DNA from: an uncultured Eubacteriales bacterium
GTDB lineage: Bacteria; Bacillota; Clostridia; Oscillospirales; Oscillospiraceae
Direction: 5' to 3'
NCBI GenBank assembly: GCA_900317905.1
Contig: ONIN01000010.1
Span: 1 to 59,845 of the forward strand
Length of the DNA: 59,845 nucleotides
This document shows positions 24,901 to 31,751 of the stretch, piece by piece. Under the pieces are notes generated by a model. It saw nothing but the letters and a program-made list of their open reading frames with translations, made no database searches and was not told where the DNA came from. The translations under genes were made by a program, and so were the position numbers. Each line of letters begins with the position of its first letter. Position 1 is the first letter of the stretch.

Positions 24901-26833
24901 CTACGGCCTGATGCCGAAGCACGGCGGCGAGGTTTACTCCAACAGCGATGCCGGTATTTTCAGTTTGGTGAAAGACGAAAACGGTAATACCACGGATCAG
25001 TTCGAAGAGTACCTCTCCGTGGAGTCCCCCTTCGACTTCATCGACACCCGCAGTTACGTGGTGGACTTCAACACCAACATGAAGTTTGCTCAGAATGGCT
25101 ATCTCGCCTCGGATTCTGATGTTCACGTCTCTGACATTACCGATCGAATCGGCACTGAAAATGCGCTCCATGGCTCGAATGGTGTTTTCGCAAAAGTCAC
25201 CAATGACATCGTCTATCAGCTGACCGCCAGAACCCTGATCAACAGCAACGTAAACTATACTGACTACTCCTTCACCGATACCGACTCCGCGCTGGTGTTC
25301 GGTCAGTACTACGGCGCCGATCGTGCTGCTGCTGACAAGACTGCGCCTCTGGAGACAATCCAGACCCTGCAGCGCGTCAACGGTGAGGATCCTGCCCTGC
25401 AGACTGTCGCAAAGGCCTGGCAGGTCGTGAACATGATCCCCGCCAGCAGCATCTACTATGATGACGATCTGAAGAGCACCACCGCCGTCATCGGCGACGG
25501 CAGCGGCTACAACAGCGCCGTGACCGTGACGCCGGCTAAGGACAAAGAGACCGCGAAGATGACCTTCGCCTTCACCGGCACCGGCATCGACATCTACTGC
25601 ACCACCGACAAAGCCGGCGGCTATGCCCAGGCCAGATTGGACGGCAGCACCGTTCAGACTATGCGGAACTACTCTGAGACCCCGCGCTACAACGTGCCCA
25701 CCTACAGCTTCCGCGGCCTGGACTACGGCAAGCACATGGTGGAGATCAACATCCTGAGCGTCTCCAACTACCGCTTCGACGGCGTCCGCGTCTACGGCCC
25801 GGTGGAAGACAATCCGTCCCCGCAGATCTCCGTCTACGAAGGTACCACCGAGAAGAACGCCGTTTACGCCAACATCCGCGCGGCGATGATTGGTGACACG
25901 AACGCCAAGGATCCGAAAACTGCTGGCAACGTCAGTATTACCGATGAAAACGCACTGTCTGGCGTCCTCTTCGTGGATGACAGCAGCAAGATGGCCCAGG
26001 TCATCGACAACTCCACCGGTCTGCCGCCTGCTGAAGGCGCGGAAACGGAACACATCACGACGGTCTATCAGAACCAGTTCGCCGCCTACACCAACAACAG
26101 CCCGAAGAACGAGATCTATCTCGCTCCGGCTGGTACGGAAGTGACGCGCTGGACGGTCGATGACAACGGAACCCAGACCTCGACTAAAGAGACCATCTCC
26201 GGCGGTCAGGCCATCACCTTCACGCTGAACGGCACTGCCGACGGCCGCAACATCTGGATCGGCCTGAGTGCACCGGACAGCACGACTGTGGGCGGCGCCG
26301 TCAAGGTCAACGGATACGAGATGGACGTCAAGAACGCAGTGGATATGTACTATCCGATCACGGATTACGTCACGTTCAGCGGCGAAGGCGAAAACAAAAC
26401 CGCTTCGGTAACCATCACCAACAGCGGCACCACCATGATCTCCGTCACGAACCTGAAGCTGGCCGATAAGCTGCCGCAGACCTCTGCGGTTGAGGACGGC
26501 AATCAGGATGAGAGCAACAGCATCCAGCAGCCTGAGAATCTCACCAGCCTGCCGGCCGATGCTCTGAACGCCAAGCTCTTCGCGCCCATGACCATGCGCT
26601 CCATCAAGCTGGCAGCCAACAATGGCGTGGATCCTGATCTGGAGGTTGTGGATCCGGAGGACAACGAGGACCCCGAACCCTCCCCCACCGCTGAGCCCGA
26701 TCCCACTCCGGCTCCGGCGGAAGAGACCCCGGCTCCCACCCAGGCGCCCAGCGTTCACGACATCGTGAAGCAGATCGTCTCCAGCTTCGTCAGCAACCTG
26801 TTCAGAAGCATCTCCCGCCTCTTCGGCAGATGA
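21917..26833 (+). CDS. Very large secreted von Willebrand A domain protein (1,638 aa)
   Basis: A signal peptide (KKRMLCWLLALVMVFSLLPA, ending near NAAAA) shows export. Residues 30-170 form a beta-rich domain, followed by a Pro/Asp linker (NPDDPPLNPDD) and Tyr/Gly/Asp-rich segments. A von Willebrand A domain begins near residue 588 with an intact MIDAS motif (D592-L-S594-N-S596) and D742 in FTDGVP. Beta-sandwich-like domains follow. The C-terminus is Pro/Thr/Glu-rich (PTAEPDPTPAPAEETPAPTQ) and ends in an amphipathic helix with Phe, Ile and Arg. There is no LPxTG motif or S-layer domain, so attachment is unclear. The role is probably adhesion to host or matrix ligands through a bound divalent metal (family inference). 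Confidence 0.85.
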   Translation: MKKRMLCWLLALVMVFSLLPAFGMNAAAADTAVSVIGSLTDTRITLSATTSNTGNNAYSWSASGDTITGYAAGTGNQYTGTDTTTVITITNNSSGKAKISFHYTMTPTAENNSNYYGHMNINGGSDIGGGSSSAVQEDNFVSGELEHGQSVTVSLFAYKGSGYGRRVDVELSRVTLTPVGGTNPDDPPLNPDDIVDGNFVYSPAQTGLHVGDDIDLSQTYYVNVDGQWKEVSISKDTYYSEKTGDTYNHYVQKTEKSDGFYGDADPITGWTPITGDGMYYMKDHNTFLQVQSVQGNLTHYAYSNKLIASKSNEADGLVTGPSESIGGWTTGDTTAIVVERDGTQHQVKYANKGSTFHYNMFVYYMDGDQAVYLTQGANESDGDSKYYNTYPTDRKSDTPAQGVGKYYYTYNNTLGSYGGKGYYTGTYYKPGNHDGKIALYFVDGGETKWLSTSGVQTQERARTTAIHDQQVVYTGPLYQLQTLQRATYFSYEGGTPVESRLADDELTSLTLYTRRMSGEAEITDTDPDNGTGANQMGTLVDTTNNFKGNLFIQKKLYRAENGTYNIKLESWATGNMSKTGGGEPTDIVLVVDLSNSMWQSDTKDLNDTDGSAMYRSTAVIRAISSFIDTLHEADPNGENYRLSIVSFSGEPNKDGYGGWVFLFDGANHYYKTTDINSHANASLKPVDNAGVTALKQSINTTEFKEPKGDNTYPANGLDLAKIVLNKRTTHTDRPATVIMFTDGVPGTGTGRGYSKYADPAIESAYDLKHNYNATIYTVGLFNFNDENLMGHSRASASEYMGTIIDPGTYSVKEYMEAVSSKYPNAQTEVIPGYATPSGEQPARRPCNLTPENTDQQYYFKVDTSHGSVGIQTLLDAFGSIASTIAETDVPVTTSSILRDVINTEDFALPKYIEGTTVKASTVPASEINSRKQISWDYAHEAPATGLTISVDRLTNMDGGFLKSVDVKGYDYQANFSAPAAGTASAKLGNKLVVRIYGLMPKHGGEVYSNSDAGIFSLVKDENGNTTDQFEEYLSVESPFDFIDTRSYVVDFNTNMKFAQNGYLASDSDVHVSDITDRIGTENALHGSNGVFAKVTNDIVYQLTARTLINSNVNYTDYSFTDTDSALVFGQYYGADRAAADKTAPLETIQTLQRVNGEDPALQTVAKAWQVVNMIPASSIYYDDDLKSTTAVIGDGSGYNSAVTVTPAKDKETAKMTFAFTGTGIDIYCTTDKAGGYAQARLDGSTVQTMRNYSETPRYNVPTYSFRGLDYGKHMVEINILSVSNYRFDGVRVYGPVEDNPSPQISVYEGTTEKNAVYANIRAAMIGDTNAKDPKTAGNVSITDENALSGVLFVDDSSKMAQVIDNSTGLPPAEGAETEHITTVYQNQFAAYTNNSPKNEIYLAPAGTEVTRWTVDDNGTQTSTKETISGGQAITFTLNGTADGRNIWIGLSAPDSTTVGGAVKVNGYEMDVKNAVDMYYPITDYVTFSGEGENKTASVTITNSGTTMISVTNLKLADKLPQTSAVEDGNQDESNSIQQPENLTSLPADALNAKLFAPMTMRSIKLAANNGVDPDLEVVDPEDNEDPEPSPTAEPDPTPAPAEETPAPTQAPSVHDIVKQIVSSFVSNLFRSISRLFGR

Positions 26834-26864
26834 TCTGACGAACCGGAAAGCACCCAAACCTATG

Positions 26865-26903
26865 AAAAAGGTCTTACCCCAACCCAGGGGTAAGACCTTT
26901 TTT
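26865..26903 (+). terminator. Terminator of the VWA protein gene
   Basis: AAAAAGGTCTTACCCC and GGGGTAAGACCTTTTTT form a perfect long stem with loop AACCCA. Confidence 0.93.
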
Positions 26904-26914
26904 CGTGCGCGATA

Positions 26915-27045
26915 TCAGAAGGCCAGCTCCGCCCCGGGCTCCGGGCAGTCGTCGGGGCAGCTGTGGTCGCCCTTCCAGACAAACTCGATGCCCTGGGCGC
27001 AGCAGGCGGTGGCGTCGGCGATGAGACAGGCATCCCGTTTTCTGC
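26915..27045 (-). pseudogene. Possible 3-prime relic of a lost gene
   Basis: Read leftward, an open frame of about 43 codons encodes DACLIADATACCAQGIEFVW and a Cys/Pro-rich end (DHSCPDDCPEP), then TGA at 26915. There is no start codon or ribosome site. Its 5-prime side runs straight into hairpin repeat A, where a TGA closes the frame. Protein-like composition without a start suggests the end of a gene cut off by the repeat. The original function is unknown. Confidence 0.35.
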
Positions 27046-27088
27046 GATCCCATCAGCGAGCCCGTCTCCGGGCTCGCTTTTTGTTGCG
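27046..27088 (+). repeat. Hairpin repeat family A, copy 2
   Basis: Nearly identical to 20414-20458: the same GATCCCATC lead, the same AGCGAGCCCG hairpin with TCTC loop, a T-run, then TTGCG. One base of the T-run is missing and one substituted. It again ends in the -35 box of the following gene. Confidence 0.8.
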
Positions 27089-27112
27089 CGGTCTCCCCTT
27101 CTGTGGTAGGAT
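27084..27112 (+). promoter_or_regulatory. sfsA promoter
   Basis: TTGCGC, 17 bases, TAGGAT. The -35 box is supplied by repeat A. Confidence 0.6.
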
Positions 27113-27134
27113 GAAGCGGAAAGGGGGCCCGTCC

Positions 27135-27821
27135 ATGCGATATTACAACGTCACCGAGGCGGTGTTTTTGCGTCGGCCCAACCGGTTTATCGCCGAAGTT
27201 GAGATAAACGGAGAGACCGAGACCGTCCACGTGAAGAACACCGGCCGCTGCCGGGAGCTGCTGCTCCCCGGGGCCCGGGTCTGGCTCACGGCGTCATCCA
27301 ATCCCACGAGAAAGACGAAATACGATCTGATCACGGTGCGAAAGGGCGAGCTGCTGGTGAATCTCGACTCCCAGATCCCCAACGCCGCCGCGGCGGAGTG
27401 GATCCAGCATGGCGGGCTGTTCCCGGATCTGACACAGCTTCGCAGAGAGGTCAAATACGGCGATTCCCGGTTCGATCTCTATCTGGAGCACGGCGGCAAA
27501 CGCGCCTTCGTCGAAGTGAAGGGCGTAACCCTGGAGGTGGACGGCGCTGCAAAATTCCCCGACGCCCCCACCGAGCGCGGCGTGAAGCACGTGGAGGAGC
27601 TGATCCGCTGTCTCGATGACGGCTATGAGGCCTATCTCCTCTTCGTGATCCAGATGCAGGGCGTCCGCTGCTTCGAGCCGAATCGGGCCACCCACCCGGC
27701 GTTCGCCGAGGCGCTGCAAAAGGCCCGCGCCGCCGGGGTGCAGATCCTGGCTTACGACTGTGACGTCACCCCCGACTCCATTCGGATCCGCAACCCGGTT
27801 CCCATCCGTTTGGATAGTTAA
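27135..27821 (+). CDS. sfsA: SfsA family protein
   Basis: 228 residues, the usual SfsA length, from an ATG after AAAGGGGG. It has an N-terminal OB-like domain with VHVKNTGRCRELLLPGA and a nuclease-like C-terminal domain with SRFDLYLE, FVEVKGVTLE, ATERGVKH-type residues (PTERGVKHVEEL) and RPNRFIAEVE at the start. The protein binds DNA and was named for sugar fermentation stimulation in Escherichia coli, but its exact role is unsettled. It is a single gene between a terminator repeat and a convergent terminator. Confidence 0.93.
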   Translation: MRYYNVTEAVFLRRPNRFIAEVEINGETETVHVKNTGRCRELLLPGARVWLTASSNPTRKTKYDLITVRKGELLVNLDSQIPNAAAAEWIQHGGLFPDLTQLRREVKYGDSRFDLYLEHGGKRAFVEVKGVTLEVDGAAKFPDAPTERGVKHVEELIRCLDDGYEAYLLFVIQMQGVRCFEPNRATHPAFAEALQKARAAGVQILAYDCDVTPDSIRIRNPVPIRLDS

Positions 27822-27822
27822 C

Positions 27823-27839
27823 ATAATAATATTATGTAA
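27823..27839. repeat. AT-rich palindrome ACATAAT-AAT-ATTATGT
   Basis: A 7-bp perfect stem immediately after sfsA. Its complement shares the 15-mer TTTACATAATATTAT with 44696-44710 at the far end of the phage cluster, in inverted orientation. Related AT-rich motifs lie at about 44958 and 46848. Confidence 0.5.
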
Positions 27840-27856
27840 ATCAAGTAGCGTAAGAA

Positions 27857-27886
27857 ACACCCTCCGGAATCCCGGAGGGTGTTGTT
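27857..27886. terminator. Bidirectional terminator between sfsA and rbr
   Basis: ACACCCTCCGG and CCGGAGGGTGT form a perfect 11-bp stem, with T residues on the plus side. Confidence 0.85.
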
Positions 27887-27902
27887 TATGGTGTTGGATG
27901 GC

Positions 27903-28448
27903 TCAGTAATTCTCTGCGTTGACCTCGAAGTAGGCCTGGGGATGGGCGCAGACGGGGCAGATCTCCGGCGCCTCGGTGCCGACCACGATGTGGCCGCAGT
28001 TGCGGCATTCCCAGATCTTGACCTCGCTCTTTTTGAAGACCTCCTGGGCCTCCACATTGTGCAGCAGGGCGCGGTAGCGCTCCTCGTGGTGCTTCTCGAT
28101 GGCAGCCACGGCGCGGAATTTCTCGGCCAGCTCCGGGAAGCCCTCGGCCTCGGCGGTCTCGGCAAAGCCGGCGTACATGTCCGTCCACTCGTAGTTCTCG
28201 CCGTTGGCGGCGTCGGCCAGATTCTCGGCGGTGGAGCCGATGCCATTGAGCTCCTTGAACCACATCTTGGCGTGCTCCTTCTCGTTGTCGGCGGTTTTCA
28301 GGAACAGCGCGGCGATCTGCTCAAAGCCCTCCTTCTTGGCCTTGGAGGCGAAGTAGGTGTATTTGTTGCGGGCCTGGGACTCACCGGCGAAGGCGGCCTC
28401 CAGATTCTTCTCGGTCTGGGTACCGGCATAGGGATTCTTTTTGGACAT
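27903..28448 (-). CDS. rbr: Rubrerythrin
   Basis: 181 residues from the ATG after GGAGGAA. An N-terminal ferritin-like domain carries the diiron ligands ([35 protein letters not shown]). The C-terminal rubredoxin-like domain has [10 protein letters not shown] and [11 protein letters not shown]. It reduces hydrogen peroxide with electrons from rubredoxin or NADH donors, which protects an oxygen-sensitive anaerobe. It has its own promoter and terminator. Confidence 0.96.
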   Translation of the reverse strand: MSKKNPYAGTQTEKNLEAAFAGESQARNKYTYFASKAKKEGFEQIAALFLKTADNEKEHAKMWFKELNGIGSTAENLADAANGENYEWTDMYAGFAETAEAEGFPELAEKFRAVAAIEKHHEERYRALLHNVEAQEVFKKSEVKIWECRNCGHIVVGTEAPEICPVCAHPQAYFEVNAENY

Positions 28449-28481
28449 ATTCGGTTCCTCCTGTTTTTTTAAGCTGCCTTC

Positions 28482-28510
28482 ATTATACCGAACACGACCC
28501 ATGGGGTCAA
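28482..28510 (-). promoter_or_regulatory. rbr promoter
   Basis: On the minus strand TTGACC, 17 bases, perfect TATAAT. No clear PerR-type dyad was seen. Confidence 0.8.
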
Positions 28511-28577
28511 GAGCCATTCCCCGCACAGCTGTCACGAAACACACCCGTCTCCCCGTTCGGAGAGGCGGGCGCTTCTG

Positions 28578-29423
28578 TTATCCCAGCTTCCCGTAGAGGA
28601 TCAGGGACTGGATGTAGTTCTGGGCCTGCTGGCTGGTGAGGCCCAGGGCCTTCAGCTGCTGCTCATCGGGGACCACCCCCGCTTTCAGCAGCAGGGCAGC
28701 CGCGTCGGCCTGTTGCTCCTGCTCCCGGTCCTGCCGGCTCAGCTGCTGCTTGGCGTAGGCGGTGAACTGATCCTGGGCCGTCTTTTTCGCGGTGAAGGTG
28801 GGCTCCCCTTCCAGTTCACCGGTGACTCTGGCACGGCTGAGCTCGTAGTTTTTCTGCCACTGCTCCAGGGCGGTGCGCTGCTTTTCCTGGCTCTCCTGCC
28901 AGTCTGCGTCCCACTGCCGGAGCTTGATCAGCTGGGTCAGATAGTCCTGCCCCACCTGCAGCAGGGCGTCGGCCTTTTCAAACTCGCCTTTGGCTCTGAG
29001 CTCCGCGATCTGTCTCGCGGTGTCGGCGGCAAGCCGGGTCCGGGCCTCCCGAAATTGTGCCCGGTTCTGCAGGGCCGCGGCCTGAATGGCCTGATACTGG
29101 GCCTGTCCGATGCCGCCGCGGTCGCCTCTTGCCTCGGCATAGAGGGCGGAATTGTCCAGCGCCCGGGCGGCCTCGGCGTCGCTCTGGCTGCGCTGGGCCT
29201 CCAAAGCCTTCGCGCTGTCTGCGAGGTTCTGCCGCAGGGCCGCTTCCTGCGCGCGGGTGGTCTCGTCGATCCGCTGCTGCTTTTGGGTCTCAGCGGCGGT
29301 TTTCCACTGATCCAGAAGATTTCGCATCCCCTCGGCGGGGGTCTGCTGCGTCTGTTCCCGGGTGATGCCGGAGGCGATTCTCATGGCCTTCGCCGCGGCC
29401 TGGATGCCGGTTTTAAGAGACAT
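28578..29423 (-). CDS. Phage coiled-coil protein, possible ejection or internal protein
   Basis: 281 residues from the ATG after AAGGAGTGG. Nearly all helical, rich in Ala, Gln, Glu and Arg, with long coiled coils (ETQKQQRIDETTRAQEAALR) and no Cys. It is the last gene of the structural operon, directly after the lysis genes. Composition and size recall podoviral internal or DNA-ejection proteins, but no family match is certain. Confidence 0.55.
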   Translation of the reverse strand: MSLKTGIQAAAKAMRIASGITREQTQQTPAEGMRNLLDQWKTAAETQKQQRIDETTRAQEAALRQNLADSAKALEAQRSQSDAEAARALDNSALYAEARGDRGGIGQAQYQAIQAAALQNRAQFREARTRLAADTARQIAELRAKGEFEKADALLQVGQDYLTQLIKLRQWDADWQESQEKQRTALEQWQKNYELSRARVTGELEGEPTFTAKKTAQDQFTAYAKQQLSRQDREQEQQADAAALLLKAGVVPDEQQLKALGLTSQQAQNYIQSLILYGKLG

Positions 29424-29643
29424 GCTGCACCACTCCTTCCAGGTCCTCAATCCGGTGGTTGGCCACCTTCATCTGCTCCTCCAGCACCGGAAGCCTGCGG
29501 GCGAAGTTGTTGTGCTCCGCCACCCGGTTTTCCAGCTGCTGGAGGCGAAAATTCACCAGCTTGGAGCTGACGACGATGCCGCCGAGACTCCCCGCCAGAG
29601 TGCCCAGAAGGCTCAGGATGGCCACAAAGATCGTGCTGTCCAT
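29413..29643 (-). CDS. XhlA-like lysis accessory protein (76 aa)
   Basis: An N-terminal membrane helix (IFVAILSLLGTLAGSLGGIV) is followed by a short coiled coil (LEEQMKVANHRIEDLEG). The ATG overlaps the stop of the holin gene (TGATG). The shape is that of XhlA-type hemolysin/holin partners, but with the helix at the N-terminus instead of the C-terminus. Confidence 0.55.
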   Translation of the reverse strand: MDSTIFVAILSLLGTLAGSLGGIVVSSKLVNFRLQQLENRVAEHNNFARRLPVLEEQMKVANHRIEDLEGVVQHVS

Positions 29644-29855
29644 CACACCGCCTCCCCTCTCTGCTCCAGCAGCAGGTTCCACACCGCGCTGATGGCGGCG
29701 CTGAGGGCGGCGGACACCGCGGGGCTCAAAAGCACCCACACCGCGCCCCAGCTCTCCGGCCAGCCGCCGGAAAGCAGGGTGCAGACCGCCGGGATCAGCA
29801 CGCCGAAAAAGGCCTGAACAAAGGTCTTCCCCGCGCGGATCATCCAGTCTCTCAT
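29643..29855 (-). CDS. Holin, r1t-like (70 aa)
   Basis: 70 residues with two hydrophobic segments (AFFGVLIPAVCTLLSGG and PAVSAALSAAISAVWNLLL) and an Ala-rich second helix. The family opens the membrane so the endolysin can reach the wall. The start overlaps the amidase stop (ATGA), and its stop overlaps the next small gene. Confidence 0.7.
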   Translation of the reverse strand: MRDWMIRAGKTFVQAFFGVLIPAVCTLLSGGWPESWGAVWVLLSPAVSAALSAAISAVWNLLLEQRGEAV

Positions 29856-30517
29856 GGTCTCGCCTCCAGCTTTTTCGCCCGGAGCACCATGGCCGCCACC
29901 TCGGCGCGGGTGGCCTTGTCCTCGGGTCTTGTGCCGTCGGTGATGCCGAGCTTCTTCGCCTCGGCCCACTCGCCGGACTTCTCATACCATTTGGGCTGCG
30001 TGTTCTTCTCCTCCAATCTCTCTTTGAACGCCCGCCACTGGCTCTCATCCCGGACCCAGGGCTCGGGGCAGATCTTCCAGCAGACGTCGTAGTGCCGCAC
30101 CACGTGGCCTAAGTCGATGCCGTAGCGCTGCATCAGCATCTTCACCAGGGTCAGGGCGTTGGTCACCGTCTCCGGCTCCAGATACCAGTTTCCCCGGCTG
30201 TCCTTCTTGCAGCACATCTCGATGCCGATGCTGTTCCGGTTGCAGCACTTGCCCCAGAAGGGCGCCCGGGCGCCGGAATAATCCACGCCGCAGTGGCCGG
30301 CGCTCTCCTGCAGCGGGACGCTGCTGACCACGGTGGTCTCGTCCACGAAATAGTGGGCGCTGGCGCCGAGATTCGCGGTGTTTGCGAAGTATTCGCCGTT
30401 GTTCTTCGCGGTGCTCACGGCGCCCACGTAGTGCAGCACGATATACTCGATCTTCTGCCCGTAGCGGCTCCACCGGTTGGTGGGGTGGGCGGGCATGTTT
30501 AACATTACCAGACTCAT
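29852..30517 (-). CDS. Endolysin: N-acetylmuramoyl-L-alanine amidase with SLH-like tail
   Basis: 221 residues from the ATG after GGAGGAAA. The Amidase_2/PGRP domain spans residues 15-150, with zinc ligands in YIVLHYVGA, a conserved His in SAHYFV, and the VVRHYDVCWKICPEPW region. Residues 180-221 (WAEAKKLGITDGTRPEDKAT, RAEVAAMVLRA) form one S-layer-homology-like repeat, a plausible wall-binding module. It cleaves the bond between N-acetylmuramate and the stem peptide. No signal peptide is present, so it needs the holin encoded next to it. Confidence 0.9.
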   Translation of the reverse strand: MSLVMLNMPAHPTNRWSRYGQKIEYIVLHYVGAVSTAKNNGEYFANTANLGASAHYFVDETTVVSSVPLQESAGHCGVDYSGARAPFWGKCCNRNSIGIEMCCKKDSRGNWYLEPETVTNALTLVKMLMQRYGIDLGHVVRHYDVCWKICPEPWVRDESQWRAFKERLEEKNTQPKWYEKSGEWAEAKKLGITDGTRPEDKATRAEVAAMVLRAKKLEARP

Positions 30518-30606
30518 GTGTTTCCTCCTTCCTCCAGTGATCCGGAGTATTGGTATCCATCTTCCGCGTGTGCCGGGATGGATTCATCGTTCATGGTCGT
30601 TCCGCG

Positions 30607-31443
30607 TCACCAGGTGATCACAACGCGATACGTTCCCGCGCCGAGGAAGTAGCTTGCGGATTTGTAATAGAGCGTTTTCCCGTTGTGCCAAAACTTCCCG
30701 ACGCCGCCGATACCCGTTGTGTTATCCGTTGAGTTCGGCGGGTAATAGCACGGCAGTGCCTGAACCCTGGTCTCTGATATTTTGCGGCTCCCGCATCCAT
30801 AAACCTTGTAGTCACCCGTTGCAGGCAAATTTGCGTTATTCTGCGCCAGCGCACAGTAATCGTCATAATTCACCAAAGCGGATGGTGTTTCATTGCACAT
30901 CGCCACGCAGAAATTCGCATCATCTATGTGCGCGTACGCCTCGTCTGACAGCGTTCCGATGGTGATGTTGGTGGAGCTATGCGCTGCAAGCGTAAACGTA
31001 AGGATCTGGCAGTTTGCCGCACCGCCGCTGTGCGTCCCCGCCACGCCGAAGATGGAAACGCCGGATTTGATGTTCCCGGCGGCAAGATTCGCGTCGCCCT
31101 TGATGGTCTGCGCGCCCTCCAGATACTGCCCGGCGGCAATCGTCTGATCCGCCGTGCCGGGCGTATAGGTCTGGGCTGCCTTGCGGGTCACAGCGGAACC
31201 CACATAGTCTGCCGGGATCCCGCCGACCGTCACGCTCGACAGCACCTTTCCGCTGTCAGGCGCAACCGTCTGCGCCGATTCGGAGGGCGCGACCGATTTG
31301 GTCTGGGTCGGCTTCTCCGGATCGGTATACTGCACAACGATGTCGCCCTCGCAGTATTTGCCGCGGGTTTCCAGCGTCTTCGTGCCGCTGGCGTCCATCG
31401 CCGCAACGGAAGAACCCTTGTAGGAAATGGTCACGTCCGGCAT
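30607..31443 (-). CDS. Phage tail fibre or receptor-binding protein (278 aa)
   Basis: The first half resembles the repetitive Gly/Thr/Ala-rich stretch common in clostridial phage fibres (KYCEGDIVVQYTDPEKPTQT, then GTADQTIAAGQYLEGAQTIK). The C-terminal half is a compact, Cys-containing beta domain that is probably distal and ligand-binding. It starts where the upstream small gene ends (TGATG). Confidence 0.6.
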   Translation of the reverse strand: MPDVTISYKGSSVAAMDASGTKTLETRGKYCEGDIVVQYTDPEKPTQTKSVAPSESAQTVAPDSGKVLSSVTVGGIPADYVGSAVTRKAAQTYTPGTADQTIAAGQYLEGAQTIKGDANLAAGNIKSGVSIFGVAGTHSGGAANCQILTFTLAAHSSTNITIGTLSDEAYAHIDDANFCVAMCNETPSALVNYDDYCALAQNNANLPATGDYKVYGCGSRKISETRVQALPCYYPPNSTDNTTGIGGVGKFWHNGKTLYYKSASYFLGAGTYRVVITW

Positions 31444-31748
31444 CAGCTGACACCTCCATCATAGACGGGCAGATCCGCAAGCGTGAGATAGCCCTTTTCC
31501 ACGACCCACGCCTCGGTCGCGTAGCCGGTCATGCTGGGGATGGGCGTGGATGCCGGCAGCGCGCCAACATCGGCGGCGGACAGCGTGACTGCCCCGGTCT
31601 TGCCGTTGACGCTGGTGACAGCGCCGCCGGTGCCGCCGCCTCCGCCCTGCTCCAGCGCGGTGATCCGCTCCCTGGCCTCGCCGTCCACCAGCTCATAGGT
31701 GGTGTTTTCGTACTTGATGTACTTTTTCTTGTTGCTGTCGTTTGCCAT
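31443..31748 (-). CDS. Small phage fibre-associated protein (101 aa)
   Basis: Lys/Asn-rich N-terminus, a Gly-rich hinge (QGGGGGTGG), then VTSVNGKTGAVTLSAADVGA, a motif very common in phage tail fibres and collars. It lies between the two fibre genes, with a 3-base gap to the larger one, and is probably part of the same appendage. Confidence 0.65.
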   Translation of the reverse strand: MANDSNKKKYIKYENTTYELVDGEARERITALEQGGGGGTGGAVTSVNGKTGAVTLSAADVGALPASTPIPSMTGYATEAWVVEKGYLTLADLPVYDGGVS

Positions 31749-31751
31749 GGA

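Noticed and set aside
24299-26857. Open frame of 852 codons opposite the VWA gene
   Set aside because: It lies antisense to a gene with signal peptide, MIDAS motif and good ribosome site; its His/Arg/Val/Gly-rich product is what antisense GC-rich coding DNA gives.
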